From GCA-2401155 sp045047085 (GTDB lineage: Bacteria > Pseudomonadota > Alphaproteobacteria > Rhizobiales > Rhizobiaceae), in contig JASFYT010000031.1 in the NCBI GenBank assembly GCA_045047085.1, positions 1 to 64,000 on the forward strand: 64,000 bases of DNA, in the 5' to 3' direction. Both the position numbers and the translations under genes were made by a program. Positions 17,725-26,384 of this stretch are shown here, one piece after another. Numbering within the stretch: position 1 is the stretch's first letter; each line of letters starts with the position of its first letter. The notes under the pieces were generated by a model that was given only the letters and a program-made list of their open reading frames with translations, did not search any database and was not told the origin of the DNA.

Positions 17725-18704
17725 TAAAGCCCTGCCTCTTTGGCGCTCAAACCGTAGGATTGAGTCTGTTTGATAGTTTGATGAAACCGAAGTTTCTCGA
17801 TATATTCGTCGGGCATTTTGGGAACGACCAATGCACCGGGTGGCACGTTTAGCCAGTCGTATAAGCGGGTCAACAAGAACCGCAATGCCGACCCACGACA
17901 CAAAATTGGCAAGGCGTCATATTCTTCTTGAGAAAGCACCCGCTCTGACACATAACCCCGCACCAGCGCACTTGCCTTTTCCGGTTCAAAGACGTTTTGC
18001 GCATTGAAGCACCAGGCATTTATGCAAGTAGCCAGATCAAAAGCCAGCAAGTCATTGCAGGCGAAATAGAAATCGATAAAACCAGAAAGTTGCTCTTTCA
18101 AAAAAAATACATTGTCAGGAAACAGATCAGCATGGATGATCCCGTCTGGTAGTGTTATCGGCCAGTTTTTTTCAAGGAAATCAAGTTCCTTTGAAATGAA
18201 ACTCACCAGACCGTCCTGCACTTCATTTGCCCGCTCACCAGAAGCTTCAAATAACGGTCGCCAGTTCTCCAAGGTCAAAGCATTTTTGCGGTGAATTTCG
18301 AAGTCACTGGCCAGCATATGCATTTGGCCAAGTGCTATTCCAACCTGATGACAGCTTTTAACCTTGGGTTTACTGACCGACAAGCCGTCGAGAAAACTGA
18401 TGATTGCAGACGGTCTACCTGCCAATGTACCGAGGGTCTCGCCGGTTTTCATGGCAATGGGTCTTGGGCAGGAAAAGCCTGCATCAGCTAAATGTTCCTT
18501 CAAACCCAAAAAGAATGGAAGGTCTTTTACAGCTACCCTCTTTTCGTAGAGCGTCAGGATGAAGGGACCATTGTCCGTAGTGATCAAAAAATTTGAATTT
18601 TCCACACCCTCGGCAATGCCCTTAACGGAATGCAATTCGCCTATATCGTAAAGGCGAAGATAGTCAGCCAGATCCGTATCTGATATTTCTGTATAAACTG
18701 CCAC
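17724..18704 (-). CDS. thrB: Homoserine kinase (aminoglycoside-phosphotransferase-like type)
   Basis: Phosphorylates homoserine for threonine synthesis. This 326-residue protein belongs to the APH/choline-kinase-like ThrB found in alphaproteobacteria and pseudomonads rather than the GHMP kinase of enterics. It shows the N-terminal AVYTEISDTDLADYL segment, the kinase motif GIIHADLFPDNVFF (catalytic Asp), and the metal-binding GFIDFYFACND. It lies 3 nt after the ispH stop, and its own stop overlaps the rnhA start, giving the ispH-thrB-rnhA order common in rhizobia. Its pathway partner thrC is about 8 kb away on the other strand. Confidence 0.95.
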   Translation of the reverse strand: MAVYTEISDTDLADYLRLYDIGELHSVKGIAEGVENSNFLITTDNGPFILTLYEKRVAVKDLPFFLGLKEHLADAGFSCPRPIAMKTGETLGTLAGRPSAIISFLDGLSVSKPKVKSCHQVGIALGQMHMLASDFEIHRKNALTLENWRPLFEASGERANEVQDGLVSFISKELDFLEKNWPITLPDGIIHADLFPDNVFFLKEQLSGFIDFYFACNDLLAFDLATCINAWCFNAQNVFEPEKASALVRGYVSERVLSQEEYDALPILCRGSALRFLLTRLYDWLNVPPGALVVPKMPDEYIEKLRFHQTIKQTQSYGLSAKEAGL

Positions 18705-18707
18705 TGT

Positions 18708-19721
18708 TTAATCTCCATTCACAAAGGCCATATCTGCCTTTGCCAATGTGACGTCACGAATTTCGCGTGGTAGAGGGAAATTTTCTGTTTCCTGAACGGT
18801 TTCCACAAGATCAAGCTTCATCGCGAAACGCTTGCGAAAAGACTCAATTATTTCATTGACCAAAATTTCGGGCGCGGATGCTCCTGCGGAAAGACCTATA
18901 ATTTTTGCGCCCTCAATTTCACACCATGGGATTTCGGAGGCGCTTTGAACCAGAAGGGCGCGTTTGGCTCCAGCTTTGATGGCTACTTCCACCAGACGCT
19001 TCGAATTAGAAGAATTTGGCGCACCAACGATGAGGAAATGATCGGCATTTTCTGCGGCCAGCTTCACCACGTCCTGACGGTTGGTGGTGGCATAGCAAAT
19101 GGAATCGGAGACAGGCGCCTCAAGTGCTGGAAATCGTTCTTCAAGGCAATTCAGCACATCCATCATGTCGTCCATGGAAAGGGTTGTCTGGGTTACATAT
19201 CCAAGTTGACTGGGGTCGCTTGGTTGCAAACGCTTAGCATCTTCCATTGTGTCGACCAATGTCATGGTGCCGGGGGGCATTTGCCCTATTGTGCCGATAA
19301 CTTCCGGGTGCCCCTTATGGCCCACCAGCAACACATGACGGCCTTTACGCATATGGCGCAGGGCTTGCTTATGAACCTTAGAGACCAATGGGCAAGTTGC
19401 ATCCAGATAGAACAAATTTTTGGATTCCGCGTCTTTTGGTACAGATTTTGGAACGCCGTGGGCTGAAAATATTACCGGCTGGTTTGTTGGTGGAATTTCA
19501 TCAAGTTCTTTAACAAAAACCGCGCCGAGATTTTCCAAACCTTCCACTACATATCGGTTGTGAACGATTTCATGGCGGACATATACCGGCGCACCGTATT
19601 TTTTTAACGCTACGATCACCATCTGGATAGCGCGATCAACGCCTGCGCAAAAGCCACGCGGACCGCAGAGGCGCAACGTTAGATCACTCTTGCCATTAGT
19701 CTGTTTGCCGGATTCGCTCAC
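18708..19721 (-). CDS. ispH: 4-hydroxy-3-methylbut-2-enyl diphosphate reductase IspH
   Basis: Last enzyme of the MEP isoprenoid pathway, producing isopentenyl and dimethylallyl diphosphate with a [4Fe-4S] cluster. The three cluster cysteines are in GFCAGVDRAI, DATCPLV and SDSICYATTNRQ. The substrate-binding histidines lie in VRHEIVHN, FSAHGVPK and LLVGHKGHPE, and the catalytic Glu is in GHPEVIG. I chose the GTG at 19721, preceded by TTGGAG at suitable spacing, giving 337 residues. The frame is open further upstream to 19772 but the extra sequence is not family-like. IspE, another MEP enzyme, is at 58.7 kb. Confidence 0.95.
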   Translation of the reverse strand: MSESGKQTNGKSDLTLRLCGPRGFCAGVDRAIQMVIVALKKYGAPVYVRHEIVHNRYVVEGLENLGAVFVKELDEIPPTNQPVIFSAHGVPKSVPKDAESKNLFYLDATCPLVSKVHKQALRHMRKGRHVLLVGHKGHPEVIGTIGQMPPGTMTLVDTMEDAKRLQPSDPSQLGYVTQTTLSMDDMMDVLNCLEERFPALEAPVSDSICYATTNRQDVVKLAAENADHFLIVGAPNSSNSKRLVEVAIKAGAKRALLVQSASEIPWCEIEGAKIIGLSAGASAPEILVNEIIESFRKRFAMKLDLVETVQETENFPLPREIRDVTLAKADMAFVNGD

Positions 19722-19775
19722 GCGGTTTTCTCCAATGAAATCATATCGGGAATAAAGGGTGAGTTGCCCCAAGTG

Positions 19776-20540
19776 TCAAGCATCGTTGTCGGATTTGCTT
19801 TTTCTGTTGGACCAAAGGAAAAACCCACTTACGAGCACAAGGCCGAATGCAAGCCCGTACCATGTGACTGCATATTGAAGATGGTTATTTGGAAATGATA
19901 CTCTTGTGGTCCCGCCCCTGGGGTAGCCGCCGGGAATTTTACCCTCGCCCGCATCGATGAAGAACGGGACAACATTATTGGCATTCTGCTCCATTTTTGC
20001 GGCCATGGCAGGCAAATCTTTCCAAAAGAAAATATTTGCCGTGATGTCATTTTCGGGCATGAAGGAATTTGGCTTTTCAGATGGCGGCGTTCGGGCTAGG
20101 CCGGTAATGGATTGGATACCTGTCACCTGCCCTTTGGCGCGGGTTGCTGGCTCGCGATAGGGTTCAGGCACGAAGCCACGATTCACCAGCACCACCAAGC
20201 CGCCATCGGTTTTTAATGGTGTGAAAACATTCCAGCCAACCACACCAGAATTGGTGTTGTAATAATATGCTTCATTGTCATGGTCGAAAATGCCGGTGAC
20301 GGTAACCGTGCGGTAATCAACATCTTTGCCGTTTTTCTGAATGGCTTGCATTTCGCGAAGGGAAACTGGATTTGATGCCATGCGTTGATCAATTTGTGCG
20401 ACCAACGTTTCCTTCCATTCCAGCCTTTGCACCTGCCAATTACCCAGAAAACAGAGGGTGACGAAGGATGCGAGGGACAATACGGCCATGGCCCATTTGG
20501 CTAAACGATTTTTTGCCATGTTTCTCTTAGGTTGGTCCAT
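19776..20540 (-). CDS. SURF1 family cytochrome c oxidase assembly protein
   Basis: SURF1 proteins help insert heme a into oxidase subunit I. This 254-residue protein has one transmembrane helix near each end (MAVLSLASFVTLCFLGNWQ at about 18-36, WYGLAFGLVLVSGFFLW near 225-241). The hallmark GNWQVQRLEWKE lies after the first helix, and LVNRGFVPEPYR and NNHLQYAVTWYGLA in the periplasmic and second-helix regions. It lies in the same orientation between DUF983 and ispH, downstream of the oxidase genes. The start ATG at 20540 is 4 nt from the DUF983 stop, so they are probably co-transcribed. Confidence 0.95.
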   Translation of the reverse strand: MDQPKRNMAKNRLAKWAMAVLSLASFVTLCFLGNWQVQRLEWKETLVAQIDQRMASNPVSLREMQAIQKNGKDVDYRTVTVTGIFDHDNEAYYYNTNSGVVGWNVFTPLKTDGGLVVLVNRGFVPEPYREPATRAKGQVTGIQSITGLARTPPSEKPNSFMPENDITANIFFWKDLPAMAAKMEQNANNVVPFFIDAGEGKIPGGYPRGGTTRVSFPNNHLQYAVTWYGLAFGLVLVSGFFLWSNRKSKSDNDA

Positions 20541-20543
20541 GTT

Positions 20544-20945
20544 CTAAGTTTCGTCGCTGTCGTCAGCCAGCGTACCTTGTTTTGCGTCTGTATTGAATTG
20601 CAGGGCAATCATAAAGCCCTTGCTGATGCGCAGGGTCCAGAGGCATGAGAAGATGATGACCGGCCCCCACAGGATGACATGCACCCAAATTGGCGGGTGA
20701 AACATATTGTCAAAAGCCAACGCCGCCCCCAGAAGAACAAACCCCATGATCATAATGACAAAAACTGCAGGCCCGTCACCAGAATCAATAAAAGAGTAAT
20801 CAAGCTTACAGTTCATGCATTCCTTCGCGGGTTTTAGAACACCCGCAAATAAACGACCTTGTCCACACCTTGGACAAGTGCCTTTTAGCCCGACGGTGAC
20901 GGGCGATACTGGCGGATAGAGTGCCTTGTCGTGGGAACTGGCCAT
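20544..20945 (-). CDS. DUF983 membrane protein
   Basis: A 133-residue DUF983 protein routinely linked to aa3 oxidase genes in alphaproteobacteria; exact role unknown. It has a zinc-ribbon-like CPRCGQGRLF..CMNCKLDY pair of CxxC motifs near residues 25-50, then two transmembrane helices (VFVIMIMGFVLLGAALAF and VHVILWGPVIIFSCLW). I chose the ATG at 20945 (MASSHDK), with CAGGATTT upstream. Seven upstream codons in frame are probably not translated. An intrinsic terminator hairpin lies between this gene and ctaE, so it may have its own promoter or depend on read-through. Confidence 0.9.
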   Translation of the reverse strand: MASSHDKALYPPVSPVTVGLKGTCPRCGQGRLFAGVLKPAKECMNCKLDYSFIDSGDGPAVFVIMIMGFVLLGAALAFDNMFHPPIWVHVILWGPVIIFSCLWTLRISKGFMIALQFNTDAKQGTLADDSDET

Positions 20946-20969
20946 AATAAATCCTGATACTACCAATAG

Positions 20970-20999
20970 AAAAGGCGGCCAATTAGATCAGCCGCCTTC
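20970..20999 (-). terminator. Intrinsic terminator after ctaE
   Basis: Perfect arms AAGGCGGC (20972-20979) and GCCGCCTT (20991-20998) enclose an 11-nt loop. On the minus strand the stem is followed by TTTTC. It is positioned 23 nt after the ctaE stop and 24 nt before the DUF983 start. Confidence 0.75.
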
Positions 21000-21021
21000 G
21001 AAACCTTAACTTTGTCGTAGA

Positions 21022-21900
21022 CTAGCCGTGCGCCAATGTTGCTCCCCATGAAGCCCAGATATAGATGGAGAAGAACAGGAACAACCAGACCACATCCACG
21101 AAGTGCCAATACCATGCGGCAGCTTCAAAACCGAAGTGCTTCTCAGGTTTGAAATGACCAGACATTGCACGGAACAGGCAGACCAGAAGGAAGATCGTGC
21201 CAACCAATACATGGAAACCGTGAAAGCCGGTTGCCATGAAGAAGGTCGCGCCATAGATGGACTCCTTAAAATCGAACGGTGCATAAGCATATTCATATGC
21301 CTGAACACCAGAGAATAAAACGCCAAGAACTACTGTGATAAACAGCATGCCTTTCAGCATGCCGCGTTCGTCATGTATCAAGGCATGGTGTGCCCACGTC
21401 ACTGTGGTGCCTGAAAGCAACAGGATAACCGTGTTGAACAGAGGCAGGTGCATGGGGTCCAATACTTCAATGCCAACTGGCGGCCATTGACCACCGGTGT
21501 ATTCAACCCGTGCATATTGTGCGGCCTCATTGGCAAACAGGCTTGCATCGAAGAATGCCCAAAACCAAGCAACGAAGAACATGATCTCGGAGGCAATGAA
21601 CAAAATCATGCCGTAGCGCAAGTGCATCTGCACCACTGGGGTATGATCGCCTGCGTGGCTTTCCTTGATGGTATCACTCCACCAGGCAAACATGGTATAA
21701 AGCACGAGAGCTACACCGATGTAGAATAGCCATGGATTAGCCAAATCAACGCCACCGAGCATGAAGACATCTTCATTGAGATAACGCATGCCCGCAATGG
21801 CACCAATCGCCATTGTGAATGCGCCGATACCACCAATCAGTGGCCAAGGACTTGGATCCACAATGTGATAGTCGTGATCGACGTTATGACCATCTGACAT
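21022..21900 (-). CDS. ctaE: Cytochrome c oxidase subunit III (aa3 type)
   Basis: Subunit III of the terminal oxidase, a 292-residue membrane protein with seven predicted helices. Recognisable segments include HDYHIVDPSPWPL at the N-terminus, FFVAWFWAFFDASLF, QWPPVGIEVLDP, TVTWAHHALIHDERG, and the C-terminal TGFHGFHVLVGTIFLLV and WYWHFVDVVWLFLFFSIYIW. The ATG at 21900 has AGGAGA at good spacing. In-frame codons upstream to 21948 are not conserved. It follows ctaG on the same strand and precedes an intrinsic terminator. Confidence 0.97.
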   Translation of the reverse strand: MSDGHNVDHDYHIVDPSPWPLIGGIGAFTMAIGAIAGMRYLNEDVFMLGGVDLANPWLFYIGVALVLYTMFAWWSDTIKESHAGDHTPVVQMHLRYGMILFIASEIMFFVAWFWAFFDASLFANEAAQYARVEYTGGQWPPVGIEVLDPMHLPLFNTVILLLSGTTVTWAHHALIHDERGMLKGMLFITVVLGVLFSGVQAYEYAYAPFDFKESIYGATFFMATGFHGFHVLVGTIFLLVCLFRAMSGHFKPEKHFGFEAAAWYWHFVDVVWLFLFFSIYIWASWGATLAHG

Positions 21901-21956
21901 GATATTCTCCTGTATTATCGTTTGTATTTCCGCTTTTTTTGGAAACACAATTCTGA

Positions 21957-22586
21957 TTATAATTTGTTGTCCGTACCATCAACAATCTGATTGGCGCTGG
22001 ATAGCTGTTCGGGCGCGTCTGATTCTGATGGAAAGAAAGTGTATGAAAGTGTGACTGATTTAATTGATTTCAAAAATTCTTCCTGATCAAGATCTGGATC
22101 AATGAAGAACACCACCGGCATATCAAGTTTGCCGTGCGGTTCAATTTTCGTATCGGTGAAGCAAAAGCATTCGATCTTGTTGAAGTAGGCCCCCATTGCT
22201 TGCGGCGTCACGTTGAAGGTCGCTGTACCTGTAAGCGGCTTATCCGACAGGTTTTCGGCAATGTAGGAGATTTGTTTCAATTCGCCCAATTTAACTTTAA
22301 CCCGTCGCTGAACCGGTTTGAAACTCCAGTCGAGGCCGGAGGTCATGTTAGCGTCAAAAATTACCGTGATTTCACGATCGAGAATTTTGATGCCATCAAT
22401 GTTGTCAACACGCTGGGTGGTGCCGCCAAAGCCAGTTACCTGACAAAATATCTTGTAAAGAGGTACAGCGGCATAGGCCATTCCACCCATTCCAAACACA
22501 AGCCCAAGGCAAATGGCACCAATGCGCAAGTTTTTTGCACTGCCTTTATCCGTTGGTGTTTTCCGATTTGCCAAATTCTGTTCCAA
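21957..22586 (-). CDS. ctaG: Cytochrome c oxidase assembly protein CtaG (Cox11)
   Basis: A copper chaperone that builds the CuB centre in subunit I. A single N-terminal helix (ICLGLVFGMGGMAYAAVPLY) is followed by the periplasmic beta-domain, with conserved CQVTGFGGTTQ and the copper-binding CFCF motif in FNKIECFCFTDT. The start is uncertain. I used TTG 22586 (MEQNLANRKT), one nucleotide after the coxF stop, giving 209 residues like homologues. The reading frame upstream overlaps coxF and has only TTG starts. No ATG precedes the membrane helix, so a TTG start is likely. Confidence 0.9.
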   Translation of the reverse strand: MEQNLANRKTPTDKGSAKNLRIGAICLGLVFGMGGMAYAAVPLYKIFCQVTGFGGTTQRVDNIDGIKILDREITVIFDANMTSGLDWSFKPVQRRVKVKLGELKQISYIAENLSDKPLTGTATFNVTPQAMGAYFNKIECFCFTDTKIEPHGKLDMPVVFFIDPDLDQEEFLKSIKSVTLSYTFFPSESDAPEQLSSANQIVDGTDNKL

Positions 22587-22587
22587 G

Positions 22588-22773
22588 TTACATCGCCCGT
22601 TCAAGAATTTCCGGGCCAAACTTCACTACGGTTGCGCCGTAGAAAAGGATAACCAATCCACCAAGCACCAAACCAATCGCTATATTGCGAGCGCGCTGGG
22701 ATTTTTTCTGGGCATCGGTTAGGACAATACCTTCTTCGTGCATTACTTCATTTTTCATATTTTTATCACTCAT
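22588..22773 (-). CDS. CoxF-like small membrane protein of the oxidase cluster
   Basis: A 61-residue protein with a hydrophilic, acidic N-terminus (residues 1-28) and one transmembrane helix (IAIGLVLGGLVILFYGATVV) followed by a short FGPEIL tail. Small single-pass proteins named CoxF occupy the same position between ctaB and ctaG in rhizobia, so the call rests on position and topology rather than motif. The ATG overlaps the ctaB stop as TAATG, and the stop is 1 nt before the proposed ctaG start. Both suggest tight translational coupling. Confidence 0.8.
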   Translation of the reverse strand: MSDKNMKNEVMHEEGIVLTDAQKKSQRARNIAIGLVLGGLVILFYGATVVKFGPEILERAM

Positions 22774-23705
22774 TATGCCATCACCCTTGCAATAATCGCC
22801 TCAACCAAAAGAGCCGAGAACACGAGGAAAAGATAAAGAATTGAAAAACCAAAAAGCTTTTTGGCCGGTCCATTTGTTTCACTGTCAGATGGCATCGTCC
22901 AGACATCATAAGAATACTTAATGAAGACCGCGCCTAGTAGAGCTGAAACGACGCCATAGCCAGTGCTGGCAAATCCGATAACCCAAGGCATCACACCAGA
23001 GATTGCGGTTAAAAACGCGTAGCCTAGTATCTGATTTTGAGTGGAACGTTCACCTTTGACATTAGGCATCATGGGAACGCCTGCTGCGCCATAGTCGCTT
23101 TTTTTGAACAATGCCAACGCCCAAAAATGTGGAGGAGTCCACAAAAAGATTATCGCGAAAAGTGCAAAACTCTCAATCGAAGCATTGCCTGTGACTGCTG
23201 CCCAACCGATCATCGGGGGAAATGCGCCTGCTGCACCGCCGATGACGATGTTTTGCGGTGTCGAACGCTTCAACCACATGGTGTAAAAAACGGCATAATA
23301 AAAAATTGTAAATGCGAGGAACGCCGCCGAGAACCAGTTTACCAAGCTTCCCATCACCAGAACGGACATAAATGAAAGGGTAAGTCCAAAGCCAAGTGCT
23401 TCATTTTTTGTGATGCGACCCGCCGGAATTGGGCGGTTTGCAGTGCGTGTCATGACCTTATCAATATCGGCATCATACCACATATTGAGCGCACCGGAAG
23501 CGCCAGCTCCAACAGTGATACACAGGATTGCAATGAACCCAATGAACGGATTGATGTCGCCAGGGGCCACAACCAGACCCACCAGTGCCGTAAATACAAC
23601 CAGTGACATTACACGTGGCTTCAGCAGGGCAATATAGTCCGCTGGCGTTGCATCTGAAATGCGAACGCCCTGATCGGCTAAAGATTTATTTTCCAGCGTA
23701 GCCAT
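22773..23705 (-). CDS. ctaB: Protoheme IX farnesyltransferase (heme O synthase)
   Basis: Transfers a farnesyl group to heme b, giving heme o, the precursor of heme a for the aa3 oxidase. The 310-residue polytopic UbiA-superfamily protein shows YIALLKPRVMSLVVFTA, the first prenyl-diphosphate site NMWYDADIDKVMTRTANRPIP (Asp-rich), and the second conserved loop KSDYGAAGVPMMPNVKG. About nine transmembrane helices are visible. An unusually strong hairpin separates it from ctaD upstream. A heme A synthase (ctaA) is not in this window. Confidence 0.97.
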   Translation of the reverse strand: MATLENKSLADQGVRISDATPADYIALLKPRVMSLVVFTALVGLVVAPGDINPFIGFIAILCITVGAGASGALNMWYDADIDKVMTRTANRPIPAGRITKNEALGFGLTLSFMSVLVMGSLVNWFSAAFLAFTIFYYAVFYTMWLKRSTPQNIVIGGAAGAFPPMIGWAAVTGNASIESFALFAIIFLWTPPHFWALALFKKSDYGAAGVPMMPNVKGERSTQNQILGYAFLTAISGVMPWVIGFASTGYGVVSALLGAVFIKYSYDVWTMPSDSETNGPAKKLFGFSILYLFLVFSALLVEAIIARVMA

Positions 23706-23753
23706 TACGATAATGCCTGTCTAAACAATTACTCTAATTTTTGAACCTTAAAA

Positions 23754-23780
23754 TGAAACGCCGGAGTTGCCGGCGTTTCA
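23754..23780 (-). terminator. Strong hairpin between ctaD and ctaB
   Basis: An 11-bp perfect stem (TGAAACGCCGG / CCGGCGTTTCA) with a 5-nt loop begins 12 nt after the ctaD stop. It is followed on the minus strand by ATTTT. It looks like an intrinsic terminator or attenuator that would lower expression of ctaB and later genes relative to ctaC and ctaD. Confidence 0.75.
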
Positions 23781-23791
23781 CTGATTTTGAC

Positions 23792-25384
23792 TTACTTGAT
23801 TTTTGGCAATATTTCCCACTGGTGATGTGGTGGAGGAGATGACAATTGCCATTCCAGCGTAGTTGCACCTTCACCCCATGGATTATTGCCAGCAGGCCGC
23901 TTGGCCCTGAAAGCTTCAAACATGCAAATCAGGAAGACTATGACACCGATTGCTGAAATATATGAACCCCATGAAGAGACTGCATTCCAGCCAGCAAAGG
24001 CATCTGGATAGTCAACATAACGACGAGGCATGCCAGCAAGACCGAGGAAATGCTGTGGGAAGAACAGCATGTTCACGCCGATGAAGGTGATCCAGAAGTG
24101 AGACTTGGCAAGGAATGAATTATACATATAGCCAGTCATTTTCGGGAACCAGTAATACCAGGCCGCAAAAATTGCGAACACAGCACCAAGAGACAGCACG
24201 TAATGGAAATGCGCTACCACATAATAGGTATCGTGGAAGGCGCGATCCAGACCAGCATTTGCCAATTGGACACCAGTTACACCACCAACAGTGAACAGGA
24301 AGATGAAGCCGATTGCCCAGATCATTGGCGTACGGAATGTGATCGAACCGCCCCACATAGTGGCGATCCATGAGAAGATTTTAACACCCGTTGGAACCGC
24401 AATAACCATGGTGGCAAATACGAAATAACGCTGGGTATCAAGGGACAAACCAACCGTATACATGTGGTGCGCCCAAACGATGAAGCCAACAGCACCAATT
24501 GCAATCATCGCCAATGCCATTCCCATGTAACCAAAGATAGGTTTGCGTGAGAAAGTGGAGACAATGTGGCTGACTATGCCAAAGCCCGGCAAGATCAGAA
24601 TGTACACTTCAGGGTGACCAAAAAACCAGAACAGATGCTGGAACAAAATAGGGTCACCACCACCGGCTGGATTAAAGAAGGCGGTATCGAAGTTACGATC
24701 TGTTAACAACATGGTGATGCCACCTGCAAGCACAGGCAAAGACAGCACCAGCAAGAAGGCGGTAACCAGAATAGACCATGCAAACAACGGCATTTTAAAC
24801 ATCGTCATGCCCGGGGCACGCATGTTGAAAATCGTGGTGATGAAGTTAATCGCACCAAGGATAGAAGAGGCACCAGCAAGATGGAGCGACAGGATTGCAA
24901 AATCCATGGCCGGTCCTGGCTGACCGGAAGTAGAAAGAGGAGGATAAATCGTCCAGCCACCACCAACACCGTTTGCACCAGCAGGACCTTCCACAAACAT
25001 GGAAAGAATAAGCAACAGCAAAGCAGGCGGCAAAAGCCAGAATGAAATATTGTTCATACGCGGAAAAGCCATATCCGGCGCACCGATCATGATCGGCACA
25101 AACCAGTTGGCAAAGCCGCCAATCAGTGCAGGCATCACCATGAAGAAGATCATGATCAGACCGTGGCCCGTTACAAACACGTTGAAGGTATGGGGATTGG
25201 AAAAGAATTGCATCCCCGGCTCGTGTAACTCCATACGCATCGCGATAGACAGAGCACCACCAACGATGCCTGAAATGATCGCAAATATCAGGTAGAGGGT
25301 ACCGATATCCTTATGGTTGGTTGAAAGAAACCAACGCGTGAAAAAAGATGCTTTGTATTCTCCACCATGTGCAGCACTTGCCAT
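23792..25384 (-). CDS. ctaD: Cytochrome c oxidase subunit I (aa3 type)
   Basis: The catalytic subunit, 530 residues and twelve predicted helices, carrying heme a, heme a3 and CuB. Key residues are visible: the His of the low-spin heme in VTGHGLIMIFFMVMPAL, the CuB His-Tyr crosslink motif FGHPEVYILILPGFG, the HHMYTVG histidine pair, and the paired heme ligands in VVAHFHYVLSLGAVF. The K-channel region (SLDTQRYF after the HH pair) and the D-channel entry are also present, so it is a type A heme-copper oxidase. It starts at ATG 25384 with AAGGAGAA upstream. Confidence 0.99.
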   Translation of the reverse strand: MASAAHGGEYKASFFTRWFLSTNHKDIGTLYLIFAIISGIVGGALSIAMRMELHEPGMQFFSNPHTFNVFVTGHGLIMIFFMVMPALIGGFANWFVPIMIGAPDMAFPRMNNISFWLLPPALLLLILSMFVEGPAGANGVGGGWTIYPPLSTSGQPGPAMDFAILSLHLAGASSILGAINFITTIFNMRAPGMTMFKMPLFAWSILVTAFLLVLSLPVLAGGITMLLTDRNFDTAFFNPAGGGDPILFQHLFWFFGHPEVYILILPGFGIVSHIVSTFSRKPIFGYMGMALAMIAIGAVGFIVWAHHMYTVGLSLDTQRYFVFATMVIAVPTGVKIFSWIATMWGGSITFRTPMIWAIGFIFLFTVGGVTGVQLANAGLDRAFHDTYYVVAHFHYVLSLGAVFAIFAAWYYWFPKMTGYMYNSFLAKSHFWITFIGVNMLFFPQHFLGLAGMPRRYVDYPDAFAGWNAVSSWGSYISAIGVIVFLICMFEAFRAKRPAGNNPWGEGATTLEWQLSSPPPHHQWEILPKIK

Positions 25385-25410
25385 GACCGTATTCTCCTTA
25401 GAGCTTCTTC

Positions 25411-25435
25411 GCCCGAAACTTACTTAGTTTCCGGC
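25411..25435 (-). other. Hairpin in the ctaC-ctaD junction
   Basis: On the minus strand, GCCGGAAAC-N7-GTTTCGGGC forms a 9-bp stem with a single mismatch, its loop containing the ctaC stop codon. There is no following U-run, so an mRNA processing or stability element is more likely than termination. Confidence 0.35.
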
Positions 25436-26293
25436 AACTTTAACTGGTTTGTCGCTTGCAATGGATGCCATCAACGCTTTGTTGGCGGCTTCAACATCAT
25501 CCGCGGCAGCTGATTTCCACGTGTCAAATTTTTCGCGAGAAACAACCCTGACTGCAATTGGCATGAATGCGTGATCCTTACCGCAAAGCTCGGAACACTG
25601 GCCGTAGAACAATCCTTCGCGGTTCGCCTTGAACCATGTTTCGTTCATGCGACCCGGCACACCATCAACCTTGATGCCAAACGACGGCATGGCAAAAGAA
25701 TGGATGACATCAGCGGCGGTTACCAAAACACGGACCATCTCGTTCACTGGCACGACAATTTCATTATCCACAGCCAGAAGTCGCGGGTAAATGGCTTTAT
25801 CAGTCTTGCCAACTTCGGCGCGGTCTTCTTCCTGCAACATCACTGTATCAAAGGAAATTTCGCTACCGTCCAAATATTCAAACCCCCAATACCACTGATA
25901 CCCGGTGGCCTTGATGGTCATTGCAGGTTCCTCCTGCGGCGCCAATTGACGGTTAAGTAAATCAAACGATGGAAAAGCAATCATTACCAATACGATGATT
26001 GGACCAATGGTCCAGACTGCTTCAATGGTTGAATTGTGACTTGTTTTTGAAGGATTTGGGTTATTCTTGCGGCTGAACCGCACCATGACGTAGCCTAGCA
26101 GGATCGTCACAAAAATTGTAATAGGCCCAATGAAATAGAATGTATAAGCATCGAACCAGTCGATGCGCTCCATCATATCACTTGCGGATGCCTGATGCCA
26201 CATTTGCCATGGCACCGGCTGATCTGCCAGCGCAGACACACTTAGCGCCATCCACGCCATTACAAATGAAAAACCTGCCGTGATAACTTTCAT
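25424..26293 (-). CDS. ctaC: Cytochrome c oxidase subunit II
   Basis: The CuA-bearing subunit that accepts electrons from cytochrome c. The 289-residue precursor has a signal peptide (VITAGFSFVMAWMALSVSALA), two transmembrane helices (FYFIGPITIFVTILLGYVM, WTIGPIIVLVMIAF) and a periplasmic cupredoxin domain. CuA ligands are visible as the His in DVIHSFAMPSFG, the cysteines of GQCSELCGKDH, and the downstream His and Met. The aromatic electron-entry patch is YQWYWGFEY. The ATG at 26293 has AGGAGA upstream. It is the first gene of the oxidase transcription unit, and an FNR/FixK-type box lies 92 nt before it. Confidence 0.98.
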   Translation of the reverse strand: MKVITAGFSFVMAWMALSVSALADQPVPWQMWHQASASDMMERIDWFDAYTFYFIGPITIFVTILLGYVMVRFSRKNNPNPSKTSHNSTIEAVWTIGPIIVLVMIAFPSFDLLNRQLAPQEEPAMTIKATGYQWYWGFEYLDGSEISFDTVMLQEEDRAEVGKTDKAIYPRLLAVDNEIVVPVNEMVRVLVTAADVIHSFAMPSFGIKVDGVPGRMNETWFKANREGLFYGQCSELCGKDHAFMPIAVRVVSREKFDTWKSAAADDVEAANKALMASIASDKPVKVAGN

Positions 26294-26384
26294 CACGTTT
26301 TCTCCTGTCAATGCCAGCGGGGTTTACAAATCCAGCTGTCAATCAATTCCAATAAATTCAAACTTTTAGAATTCAAAACCCCGC

